From PALSA-607 sp963737705 (GTDB taxonomy: Bacteria > Actinomycetota > Actinomycetes > Acidothermales > Acidothermaceae): a stretch of DNA of 64,000 nucleotides. Shown one piece after another: positions 43,443 through 51,434 of this stretch (the stretch's first letter is position 1; the number at the start of each line of letters is the position of its first letter). The DNA lies in NCBI GenBank assembly GCA_963737705.1, contig CAVTTP010000003.1, forward strand, positions 124,001 through 188,000. The letters are read 5' to 3'. The notes beneath the pieces were generated by a model that worked only from the letters and a program-made list of their open reading frames with translations, searched no databases and was not told where the DNA came from. A program made the position numbers and the translations under genes.

Positions 43443-44554
43443 GTGGAACCCGCCTCGTCGGCGCGTCGTCTGAGCATCGTGAAGGCCAAGCTCGTTGTGC
43501 TGCTCGCAGTGCTGGTGGCGCTCGTCGCCTGCGCGTCGGAGGCACAACGGTCGGGCGCGACGGCTGATCGGCTATCGGGAGTGTCCGCGCCCGCCTCGAG
43601 CTCGCCGCCCACTTCGCCGCCTAGCTCCCCCAATACGTCGTCGACCATCTCGACGATTCCCGACAGCGCGTTCGGGTCGCCAGTCCGATCCTGGCGGCCG
43701 CTGCAGGACCCGGTCCGCCACCCGTCCAGACGCCATGCACGCCGTCTGACGTCACTGCGACTGCGCAGACCCGATCAATCGCGTCGGGTGTTGCCGGAGT
43801 AGTCGAGCTGGTCGGCGACCACTGCTCATTGCACATTTCGACCTGGCCTACGGCGCTGTTCGACGCTGCCGGAGATGAGCTCGCGATACCGGTGGACTCC
43901 ACGATCACGACAGTCAATCCAGCAGCCAATCAGCGGACCGATATACCACTGGGGGTGGGGATCGTTGGCTGGGGATTTACCTGGCGTGGTTCGTGGTGCG
44001 GCCCGAAGGCAGCGTCGGTTGTCATCGCCCTCGACGCCGACTCGAGCCAGCCTGCGAGTGGTTCCGCATACCAAATCGTCGTGCCGTTGACCGGGCCTGC
44101 ACCGCCGTGCCTAGGGCGCTCCACCGCCGTCCTCGTGCCGGGTGTTCCGGGTGAGCCGACCGATGCGACATTGCCACCGCCATCGGAGTGGTCCGGTCTG
44201 CACGCCACGTTGACGCTGCCGGCCACGACTGACGGCCGAAACCTGAGTAGCGCAGTCGTGGAGCTGGAAAACACCACGGGGGTTGCGATCGTGATGTCTC
44301 CGTGCCCCGACTACGCGCTCGACATCGAGAATGCCACGGCCATTGGGAGCGCGCTGCAAGGAGGCGGCGGCGCGTTACCGTGCCCGCAATCACCTCGGGT
44401 CGTCCCTGCCCACGGCTCGATCCGCTACGACCTCGGTGCGCAGCCGTACGACGAGGGCGATCCTGCGGGCGGCGCACCCCAGGGCAGCACCGTCACCGCT
44501 AGCTTCGCGATCGCTGGCATCGCGACTGCGATCGCCACCTCGCGCGTCAACTAG
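43443..44554 (+). pseudogene. hypothetical lipoprotein with one-base frameshift
   Basis: The N-terminal signal with lipobox (VVLLAVLVALVAC) and a Ser/Pro/Thr linker are in one frame; from about 43672 the rest (VASPILAAAAGPGPPPVQTP ... ELVGDHCSLHISTWPTALFD ... IATAIATSRVN) is in another. The span is one base short of whole codons, so a G lost in the GGG at about 43670 explains it; repaired length 370 aa. The C-terminal domain has Cys pairs and looks like a DUF4232-type secreted domain. Function unknown. Confidence 0.78.
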
Positions 44555-44589
44555 CGAGGGGTGTTCTTGCGGAGCTGCCGTCATCCGTG

Positions 44590-45888
44590 CTACCCGGCGG
44601 TCGGGTCGGCGACCGATCCTTCGAACACGACGACGCCCGACTGGGGGTTGACGATGGCATAAGCGAACGGGTGGTCCGCACGCACGGTCAGCGGCGCCAA
44701 CATCGACGACGCGGGGAACGCAAGGCCGGTGACTGCGGCCGCTTCGCTGCCCCACTCGTCGACAGTGATCGTGGCCCGATGGATGGCCTGCTGTATGTAG
44801 AGGCCGGACGCGATTGCAGAGAAGTCAGCGGCCGGTGTGAACGCGGCATGGATGCCGAGTGCGTTGAGCGCCGGTACCAGGTTCAGCTTCGTTGTCGACG
44901 TCCAGCGTGGCAGCGACAGACTCAGCGGTGTGGGACGTAGCCCGGCCGAGATCTGCGTCAGGGTGGTCGGCGCGAGTAGGTCGGTGAGCGGTGTTCCCGC
45001 CGTCGGCACGACGACGTACATCGTCAATGTGCCGCCCGCGTACGGCAGCGCGACTGCCTGCCACTTGTCGGAGCTTGCGTAGCCGAGCGACCCGGTCTGG
45101 TGCATCGTCGGAACGCTGATCTGCTTGCCGGCCGCGGTCGTGAAAGTGGCGTTGGACGTCGGATCCTGCGCGAACGGCGTTGCCCAGGCGGCCTTCAGAT
45201 AGACGGCATTCGCGAGCACCAGCTTGGTCTGCGGATCGAGTGAGTCAAATAGTTGCTGGATCCGCTGCGCGGTTTGCGTGCGCACCCAGGCGTTGATGAC
45301 TGCAATGGCGGACGGCGAGGTGAAGTCGACCGTCCGGACGCCGGAGCCGTAGTCGGCGGCCATCGTGTTCAAGAACGGTTGCCCGATCGGGAAGCCCTGC
45401 TGCACGAACAGTGCGTTCGCGATGGTCAGGATCGGTGCGGCAGGTGGCGCGTTGGCGTCACGACTCGCGGCTGGCGATGGCAGCGGTGGCGCAGTGTCTT
45501 GCGTGGCGAGGTCGTGCGTGAGCGCGTTCATCTGCGCGTCGCGCCCCGTGCTCGGGAAGTGCATCGCCGCGTCGATCTCGGCGGCTGTCGTGCCACCGGC
45601 ACCGGCGCGCGCCATCGACAGCGCGACCTCAATGCTCAAGGGTGAGATCACCACGTTGCCGCCCGTGGCGGCTTGCGCGTAAAGGTCGTGGCCGAACGCG
45701 TTGATGCCTTCCACGAGGGTTGCGGTCGACAGAGAGCCGGGGTCGGCGCGAGCAACGTCAGTGGCTCGGATCTCAGTCGGGGTGGTCGTCGCGTTCGGGG
45801 TTGTCGCCTTCGTGCCCGAGCTCGCGCAGCCGGCCAGAGCTGCCGCGATGACGATGGCAAGCACAGCTCTGCCCCAAGGTTGCTTCAC
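44590..45888 (-). CDS. serpin family lipoprotein
   Basis: Bacterial serine-protease-inhibitor homologue, 432 aa from a GTG at 45888. Signal with lipobox (AIVIAAALAGC), then the serpin fold: GGNVVISPLSIEVALSMARAGAGG, LTIANALFV, LVLANAVYLKAAWATPF, WQAVALPYAGGTLTMYVVVP and HRATITVDEWGSEAAAVTG. The reactive-centre loop follows at about SEAAAVTGLAFPASSM and the end is HPFAYAIVNPQSGVVVFEGSVADP. The hinge Glu-Ala-Ala pattern indicates an inhibitory type. Surface-anchored; target protease unknown. Confidence 0.9.
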   Translation of the reverse strand: MKQPWGRAVLAIVIAAALAGCASSGTKATTPNATTTPTEIRATDVARADPGSLSTATLVEGINAFGHDLYAQAATGGNVVISPLSIEVALSMARAGAGGTTAAEIDAAMHFPSTGRDAQMNALTHDLATQDTAPPLPSPAASRDANAPPAAPILTIANALFVQQGFPIGQPFLNTMAADYGSGVRTVDFTSPSAIAVINAWVRTQTAQRIQQLFDSLDPQTKLVLANAVYLKAAWATPFAQDPTSNATFTTAAGKQISVPTMHQTGSLGYASSDKWQAVALPYAGGTLTMYVVVPTAGTPLTDLLAPTTLTQISAGLRPTPLSLSLPRWTSTTKLNLVPALNALGIHAAFTPAADFSAIASGLYIQQAIHRATITVDEWGSEAAAVTGLAFPASSMLAPLTVRADHPFAYAIVNPQSGVVVFEGSVADPTAG

Positions 45889-45980
45889 GGCGGTTGGACG
45901 CCGATTGGCTCGCGTCGGTTCCGTCCGTTCCGTCAATACGACGGTTGCCGGCCGGGCTTGGCACATAGCCCAGAATTCTA

Positions 45981-46006
45981 TTGACCTTGACCCTGGGGTA
46001 GAGAAC
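45981..46006 (+). promoter_or_regulatory. candidate MerR-type promoter
   Basis: TTGACCTTGACCCTGGGGTA followed by GAGAAC. The ACCC-TG-GGGT palindrome between promoter-like hexamers resembles the overlong-spacer promoters controlled by MerR/BmrR proteins. It lies upstream of the GyrI-like gene and its MerR neighbour. Confidence 0.45.
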
Positions 46007-46033
46007 ACAGTGGGCGTACCACGTCTTCAAGCT

Positions 46034-46525
46034 ATGGGAGTCCCGATGTATCCGATCGAAACGCGCGACGTTGACCAAGTTACGGTGCTCTCGGTGAGCC
46101 GGCGAGTGCGGCTGCCGGAGTTGCCGGAGTTCATTCCCGAATCGGGCATGCGCCTTTTCGGTCAGTTGAACGCGCAGAACGCAAAGCCGAGCGGCCCACT
46201 TATGGTGCTCTACTACGAGAAGCCCGAACCTGACGCCGAGGCGCTCGTCGAAGTGGTCGTGCCTTTCGACGGCCGTGTCGAGCCAACCAGCGACTTCACG
46301 GTCCGTGTCGAGCCGCAACATCGCGAGGCTTATACGCGCATCACCAAGGGCGTTGTCATGTCGCCGCAGATCATGGACGCCTACGGCGCAGTCATGGAGT
46401 GGCTCGACACGAACAGCGCCACCTCGTCGGGACCGCCGCGCGAGGTTTACTTTGACCCGCGACCATGGCCTGACCTGCGTGACGATGAGCCGGCGGCCGA
46501 CATCGCGTTCCCGTTCACGGGTTGA
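46034..46525 (+). CDS. stand-alone GyrI-like effector-binding protein
   Basis: 163 aa GyrI/SOUL-like small-molecule binding domain: VDQVTVLSVSRRVRLPELPEFIPESGMRLFGQL, PLMVLYYEKPE, EVVVPFDGRVEPTSDFTVRVEPQHREAYTRI, and AYGAVMEWLDTN...REVYFDPRPWP. It closely parallels the C-terminal half of the next gene, without the DNA-binding part. It may scavenge ligand or regulate by competing with the MerR protein. Start could also be the ATG at 46046. Confidence 0.85.
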   Translation: MGVPMYPIETRDVDQVTVLSVSRRVRLPELPEFIPESGMRLFGQLNAQNAKPSGPLMVLYYEKPEPDAEALVEVVVPFDGRVEPTSDFTVRVEPQHREAYTRITKGVVMSPQIMDAYGAVMEWLDTNSATSSGPPREVYFDPRPWPDLRDDEPAADIAFPFTG

Positions 46526-46539
46526 GCGTTCGAAAGACC

Positions 46540-47370
46540 ATGGCCAAAACGACTGACAGCATGACGATCAGTGAGTTCGCGTCGCGAACGCGACTCACGC
46601 AGAAGGCGCTCCGCCTTTATGACGCTCAGGGACTGCTGCAACCTGCCGTCGTTGACGAACGCAACGGTTACCGGCTCTATTCGCCAGCACAAATGGAGCG
46701 CGGACGCCGGGTCTCAATGCTGCGGGAGCTCGGCGTTCCGCTTGCCCAGATCGCCACCATGCTCGAGCTCGACAACCGGGCAGCGTCCGACGCGTTGCGT
46801 GCGTACTGGGCGCAGGCCGACGCCCACCATCGTCAACGTTCAAGCCTCGCCAACTACCTCATCCACGCTTGGGCCTCGGGAGACCGATCCGCTTACGCAG
46901 TCGAGACACGCGACGTCGCAGAAACGAAGGTGTTCGTCGTCGGGCGTCGGGTGACCGCCCTTGAACTGCCGACGTTCATCCCCGACACGACCAAACGGCT
47001 GTTCGCACAACTCGACGCGCAAGAGGTATCGCCGACAGGGCCCCCCGTCGTCCTCTACCGCGAACCCACCGACGTCGAGACCGCCGGCCAAGTTGAGGTC
47101 TACGTGCCGTTCAGTGGCCGCGTCGAGCCGGTCGCCGACATGGCGGTGCGCATCGAGCCGGCTCGCCGCGAGGCCTATACGACGATCCCGAAGGAACAGG
47201 TGGTCTTTCCAACTATCTTGCAGGCCTATGACGCGGTAATGGAATGGGTCGCCACGAGCGGCGGCACCATCTCCGATGCGCCACGCGAGGTTTATTTCGA
47301 CCCTCGCCCATGGCCGGAGATGGACGCCGCCGACCCCGCGTGCGACATCGCCATTCCGTTTATTCGGTAA
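46540..47370 (+). CDS. MerR family regulator with GyrI-like effector domain
   Basis: 276 aa BmrR-type regulator. MerR HTH at the start (MTISEFASRTRLTQKALRLYDAQGLLQPAVVDERNGYRLY), a coiled dimerisation helix, then the GyrI-like ligand domain (VETRDVAETKVFVVGRRVTALELPTFIPD ... REVYFDPRPWP). Such proteins twist overlong promoters when a drug or lipophilic cation binds. Start at 46540 or 46561; the frame is open from 46522. The upstream GyrI gene ends 15 bp before it. Confidence 0.9.
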   Translation: MAKTTDSMTISEFASRTRLTQKALRLYDAQGLLQPAVVDERNGYRLYSPAQMERGRRVSMLRELGVPLAQIATMLELDNRAASDALRAYWAQADAHHRQRSSLANYLIHAWASGDRSAYAVETRDVAETKVFVVGRRVTALELPTFIPDTTKRLFAQLDAQEVSPTGPPVVLYREPTDVETAGQVEVYVPFSGRVEPVADMAVRIEPARREAYTTIPKEQVVFPTILQAYDAVMEWVATSGGTISDAPREVYFDPRPWPEMDAADPACDIAIPFIR

Positions 47371-47857
47371 GTGCTCTTTGCCACAACCGGGCAGTCTTGG
47401 CGTCGAAGGCGACGAGTACGCATCGCTCGACTTTCGTCTGCGCTGCTTGCAGCGCCGCGACGCTGATCTGGCATGCATCGGACAGTGGGTAGCCATACAC
47501 ACCCGTCGAAACTGCCGGAAACGCAACGCTCGTGGCGCCGACCTCGTCACATCTCGCAAGGCTCTCTGTGTAGGCACGCGCGAGCAATTCGGCTGCGGGC
47601 TCGTCGCGTCCGTACCTCGGGCCAACCGCATGGACGACGAAGCGGACTGGAGGTGGGATACGAAAGGCGGGGGTGATGACGGCTCCGCCGATTTGGCAAG
47701 GAGCGAGCGTGCGCAGCGCTTGCAGCAGTTCGGGGCCCGCGGCACGATGTATCGCGCCGTCGACACCGCCCCCGCCCCTCAGAGCGGCGTTCGCCGCTGT
47801 AACAAGTACCTCGACCTGAGCCTGCACAATGTCACCGGTCACAACGTCGATCTGCAT
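47360..47857 (-). CDS. macro-domain protein
   Basis: 165 aa macro domain that binds or removes ADP-ribose. It shows MQIDVVTGDIVQAQVEVLVTAANAALRGGGGVDGAIHRAAG with the catalytic-loop glycines, the IPPPVRFVVHAVGPRYG strand and the SVAFPAVSTGVYGYP phosphate-binding loop. Thr replaces the first Asn of the NAAN motif. Start at 47857. Eleven-bp convergent overlap with the MerR gene. With an Arr-type enzyme in the window it might counter ADP-ribosylation, but that link is speculation. Confidence 0.9.
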   Translation of the reverse strand: MQIDVVTGDIVQAQVEVLVTAANAALRGGGGVDGAIHRAAGPELLQALRTLAPCQIGGAVITPAFRIPPPVRFVVHAVGPRYGRDEPAAELLARAYTESLARCDEVGATSVAFPAVSTGVYGYPLSDACQISVAALQAAQTKVERCVLVAFDAKTARLWQRALTE

Positions 47858-47891
47858 TTCCCGATCATGTCCAAGCCGAATCGAGGTATGC

Positions 47892-48266
47892 ATGTCCGTC
47901 CGCATTCAATGCCTGTGCATAGACACAGCCGATCCGTCGGCACTTGCGACATTCTGGGAGCAGGCTCTGGGCTGGCGCCGAACATTTGAGCAACCGGAGG
48001 AGGTCTGCATCGAGCCGCCCGAGGGCAGCCGTGAGGACGGCGTTGTGCCGGACCTGCTGTTCCTCAGAGTGCCCGATACGAAGGCGGTGAAGAATCGGCT
48101 GCACATCGACCTTCGGCCCGAGGACCAGGCAGCGGAGGTCGAACGACTCGAACAGTTGGGCGCGACAAGAACAGATGTCGGCCAGGGCTCTGACGTTTCG
48201 TGGATCGTCATGGCTGATCCGCACGGAAACGAGTTCTGCGTATTGAGGGCACTTGTCGGCAGTTGA
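47892..48266 (+). CDS. VOC (glyoxalase-like) family protein
   Basis: 124 aa single VOC unit: IQCLCIDTADPSALATFWEQALGWRRTFE, LLFLRVPDTKAVKNRLHIDLRPEDQAAEVERLEQLGATRTDVGQG, SWIVMADPHGNEFCVL. It is similar to each half of the tandem VOC protein at 42245. Divergent from the macro-domain gene with a 34-bp gap. Role unknown. Confidence 0.88.
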   Translation: MSVRIQCLCIDTADPSALATFWEQALGWRRTFEQPEEVCIEPPEGSREDGVVPDLLFLRVPDTKAVKNRLHIDLRPEDQAAEVERLEQLGATRTDVGQGSDVSWIVMADPHGNEFCVLRALVGS

Positions 48267-48313
48267 CGATGGTCTCGACACATACAACGGATCGACGCTC
48301 CATACCATGAGGC

Positions 48314-48490
48314 ATGGTGTCTCGTGAGCACGTCATGACGGTTTCCCGCAACGGCCAAGTGTCGATTCCAGCGGCGGCCTGGGCGCGCTGGAATGCCCGC
48401 AGGGTCTCCGTTGTCGTCTGCGGAGCAGAGAGCATCTAAGTGATCGTCCTGCCGCGCTCGGACGGGACGCGTTGGGCGCCGTCGACCTAG
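48314..48490 (+). pseudogene. AbrB/MazE-like antitoxin relic with internal stop
   Basis: The frame from the ATG 48314 reads VMTVSRNGQVSIPAAAWARWNARRVSVVV, a swapped-hairpin AbrB/SpoVT-type DNA-binding fold, then stops with TAA at 48437-48439, while the same frame goes on as VIVLPRSDGTRW to a TAG at 48490. A normal protein of about 58 residues would cover both parts. No toxin gene follows. Either decayed or read wrongly at one base. Confidence 0.6.
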
Positions 48491-48568
48491 CGATCGCCAA
48501 GCCGCATGCGTGGCGGTGGATGATCGGGTATATCCACCGTTGATCGACATCGCCAAGGAGCACGTGTA

Positions 48569-49021
48569 ATGGCTGCCACGCAGAAGCCCGCCAAGAAGGC
48601 CGCTGGCCAAACGAGCAAGGGATTTACCCCCGAAGAACGAGCCGCGATGAAGGAGCGTCTCAAAGAACTGAAGGCGGAAGGGCTGCGCGCGGACGGGGAG
48701 AAGGACGTGCTAGCGAAGATCGCCGAGATGCCCGAATCCGATCGCGTCATGGGCGAGCGGATCCACGCCATCATGAAGGCAACGGCGCCGGACCTCGTTC
48801 CGCGAACTTGGTACGGCATGCCGGCTTACACCAAGGACGGCAACGTCCTCTGCTTCTTCCGAAGTGCACAGAAGTTCGGCACGAGGTACGCCACGTTCGG
48901 CTTCAGCGACAAGGCGAAGCTGGACGACGGCAACGTGTGGCCGACCGACTTCGCACTGAAGAAATTGACCCGCGCTGACGAGGCGCGGATCGCCGCGCTT
49001 GTGAAACAAGCGGTGGGCTAA
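48569..49021 (+). CDS. DUF1801-like protein
   Basis: 150 aa. A Lys/Ala-rich N-terminal tail (KPAKKAAGQTSKGFTPEERAAMKERLKELKAE) precedes a compact YdhG/DUF1801-type domain: DVLAKIAEMPESDRVMGERIHAIMKATAPDLVPRTWYGMPAYTKDGNVLCFFRSAQKFGTRYATFGFSD. The family is often called iron-chaperone-like, without firm function. ATG start. Confidence 0.85.
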   Translation: MAATQKPAKKAAGQTSKGFTPEERAAMKERLKELKAEGLRADGEKDVLAKIAEMPESDRVMGERIHAIMKATAPDLVPRTWYGMPAYTKDGNVLCFFRSAQKFGTRYATFGFSDKAKLDDGNVWPTDFALKKLTRADEARIAALVKQAVG

Positions 49022-49034
49022 CCCTTCGGCCTGA

Positions 49035-49052
49035 CGCGTTCACGTGAACGCG
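49035..49052. terminator. perfect 18-bp palindrome between convergent genes
   Basis: CGCGTTCACGTGAACGCG between the DUF1801 gene and the minus-strand beta-propeller gene. Near-identical to the palindrome at 40317, which also separates convergent genes. Likely terminator. Confidence 0.55.
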
Positions 49053-49057
49053 GCAGC

Positions 49058-50593
49058 TCACGACGTGGCGATGATGACTAACTTCCCGTGCTCGGTGCCG
49101 ACGTAGGCGAACCCATCAGCGGCCAATGCGGGCGTCGCGAAGCGCGTGGTGGAGTCGCCGAGGGCGACCTCCGCTTTCGTCGCGCCCGATGCCGGGTCGA
49201 GTGCAAACAGCGTGCCGGGCGAAGCGGCGACCGTCAGCACGACGCCACCGCCGACGATCGGCGAGCCCGATGGCGATGCATGCCATGAAGCCGTCATCGC
49301 AGTCGCAGAGATGTGGACCGCTCTCACGCCGTTCGTGCAAGGAATGAAGATCGTGCCGTCGCTGTATGCCGCGCCGCCGAACGCCGTGCATACCGCGATG
49401 CTCGGGACCTTGCCGCCGAGACCACCGAGCGCCCCCTGCTTCATGAGGTAGGCATTGCCGTTCTTGCCAGCCACGAAGACTTGACCGGTCGGCAAGATGA
49501 CCGGGCCGGTCGTGCCCAAGTCGAGGTCGCGCGCGTTCTCGCTGGCCCACGTCGCGGGCGCGAAGAACGACACGACGCTGGTCCCGTTCAGTTCGATGAC
49601 GGAGTCACCCATGTCGTACGCGGCCTTCGGGTTGGTCTGCGCACTGTTGCCGACTGACACGTAGACGTGGCCTGCGGCGTCGGCCGACGCGCCGGCCGGT
49701 GTCCAGATGCCCGCTTCACGCGAACTCGGCACCTGGTAGATCGCGGCGGCACCTTGACCAGAGGTTGTGATGCCGACCAGGTAGCCGTGATACGGACCGC
49801 AATCGCCGTAGAGGCCGCCGTACGGAACCCACACCTTGCCGCCGCTGAGCAACAGGGCGCCGCGTTCCTGCTCGACGTTCGCGTTGGAGCCGGGCGGGTC
49901 GACTGGTCGCGTCCACGCCAGCGCGCCGGTCTCTGAGTTGACGGCGACCAGCACATGCTTGTCGCCGGTCAGGAACGCGACTGCGAACACGAGCCCGGTG
50001 CTCGGATCGTAAACGGGGGTACCGGTGATGCCGGTCGGATTGATGTTGCCGCATGGCAGGCTCGAGCCATTGACCGGAGTGCCGACATGCCGCGACCACA
50101 CGATGCTGCCGTTGTTGCGTAGCGCGTACAGGGTGTTGTTCTCGGTCGCCGCGATGATGAGATCGCCCTTCGCGTCGTGCAACACCAGCGGGCTCGCGTA
50201 GATGGCACCGTCGAGACTCGCCGTCGCGGCAACCTTCAGACCCTTCACTGCCGAAGCGTTGCCGGCGTTTCCGGTGCGCGCGACGTCGTGGTGGTACGTC
50301 GGCCAGATCCCGGTCGGGAACGCAGCTGTCGTCGCGCTCGGCGATGGCGTCGCACTCGCCGACGCTGAAGCGGCCGACGAGCTCGCTGCGGGAGAGGAGG
50401 CGGCACCCGATGACACCGGCGCGGAGGACGAGGCAACTGCGCCCGACGCGGCAGCCGACGACACTGCTGACGACGCAGTCGCGCCGGACGAAGCGGGCTC
50501 CGATGAGGCTGGTGCGGCGTGCTTGCTGGACGTGCAGGCGGCGAGTACCAGGCTGCCGCCGACGATGGCGATGAGCGCGCGTCGATGTCCCAT
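49058..50593 (-). CDS. PQQ-like beta-propeller lipoprotein
   Basis: 511 aa from the ATG 50593. Lipobox signal (IAIVGGSLVLAAC), then a low-complexity Ala/Ser linker of about 70 residues, then repeated beta-propeller blades of the PQQ/WD type: GTPVYDPSTGLVFAVAFLTG, VNSETGALAWTRPV, SADAAGHVYVSVGNS, DPASGATKAEVALG, AADGFAYVGTEHGKL. Exported; may bind a redox cofactor or act as a scaffold. The C-terminal disulfide-type Cys pairs fit an extracellular place. Confidence 0.9.
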   Translation of the reverse strand: MGHRRALIAIVGGSLVLAACTSSKHAAPASSEPASSGATASSAVSSAAASGAVASSSAPVSSGAASSPAASSSAASASASATPSPSATTAAFPTGIWPTYHHDVARTGNAGNASAVKGLKVAATASLDGAIYASPLVLHDAKGDLIIAATENNTLYALRNNGSIVWSRHVGTPVNGSSLPCGNINPTGITGTPVYDPSTGLVFAVAFLTGDKHVLVAVNSETGALAWTRPVDPPGSNANVEQERGALLLSGGKVWVPYGGLYGDCGPYHGYLVGITTSGQGAAAIYQVPSSREAGIWTPAGASADAAGHVYVSVGNSAQTNPKAAYDMGDSVIELNGTSVVSFFAPATWASENARDLDLGTTGPVILPTGQVFVAGKNGNAYLMKQGALGGLGGKVPSIAVCTAFGGAAYSDGTIFIPCTNGVRAVHISATAMTASWHASPSGSPIVGGGVVLTVAASPGTLFALDPASGATKAEVALGDSTTRFATPALAADGFAYVGTEHGKLVIIATS

Positions 50594-50720
50594 GAAGTCC
50601 AGTGTGCCCACATCTGGGCCGATCTTCACCGCCGCAGGGACCGCGACTGTCAGACGCTTACGGTGTTCTTGTCCCGCACCCGTCTGAGCGACCCACAACC
50701 GCACCGCCTGACTGGCGCGG

Positions 50721-51380
50721 TTACTCACGCCACAGTGCGATTGCTGTTTGCGTGTTCGGCGGGATTTCGGTGAAGCCTGCGTCCCGCACCACCACGCGAG
50801 CGGACGACGACCACTGCGCCCACTGATCGGCGTCCGGCCGTACGAGGCGAACGCCAAAGCCTGTCGCGCGCCAATCCTCGAGGTCAGCCAACGCGCCGAG
50901 CGTTAACTGTGCCGCGTGCGCGACCTGCACCGCTGCCTTGAGTGGGCTCATCGTGACATGCGGCGTGACGGCGATCGCCAGGACGCCCGCGATGGCAGGC
51001 GAGGGTGTCCCGGGCTCGAGATCGAGGCCCGCGACCTGGAGCTTTGCGATCTGTGGCGGGACGGCGTCGGTGGGGCCGGGAACGAACGCGCGCACGGAGG
51101 CGCCGTGATGTATGACAGTGACCCCTGGCAGTACGAGCGCCGCGTCCCACTTCGAGCCCCGAGCCCGCCGGGCGACCTTACGAATACGGCCGTCGAGCCA
51201 CCGCTGCACCTCGTCGTGCCACTCGCCGTGGATGCTGCGGCGGTCCTCTAGCAGTTGCACAACTGCTGTCGCCGCGGCTTCCGCAACGGCGGCCGCTGTG
51301 GGCTCGGCGCCCTTTTCCGCCCGCACCACGATGGGCATCGCCCACGGGGCTTCCCCCGGCGGATCGCGATACTCAGACAC
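50721..51380 (-). CDS. peptidyl-tRNA hydrolase, Pth2 family
   Basis: 219 aa from a GTG at 51380. Releases peptides from prematurely dropped peptidyl-tRNAs. The actinobacterial two-part arrangement is clear: PWAMPIVVRAEKGAEP, EWHDEVQRWLDGRIRKVARRARGSKWDAALVLPGVTV and VRAFVPGPTDAVPPQIAKLQVAG, followed by the Pth2 segment MSPLKAAVQVAHAAQLTLGAL. Divergent from the carboxyltransferase gene. It belongs to the core-like right flank. Confidence 0.85.
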   Translation of the reverse strand: MSEYRDPPGEAPWAMPIVVRAEKGAEPTAAAVAEAAATAVVQLLEDRRSIHGEWHDEVQRWLDGRIRKVARRARGSKWDAALVLPGVTVIHHGASVRAFVPGPTDAVPPQIAKLQVAGLDLEPGTPSPAIAGVLAIAVTPHVTMSPLKAAVQVAHAAQLTLGALADLEDWRATGFGVRLVRPDADQWAQWSSSARVVVRDAGFTEIPPNTQTAIALWRE

Positions 51381-51434
51381 CCGCTCATCCTGTCTCAGGC
51401 GCGATCCCCTGGCGGAGGTGGATACATTCGGCGG

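Noticed and set aside
45701..46033. N-terminal extension of the GyrI-like gene
   Set aside because: It runs antisense to the serpin signal region and promoter; the GyrI domain starts at about 46034.
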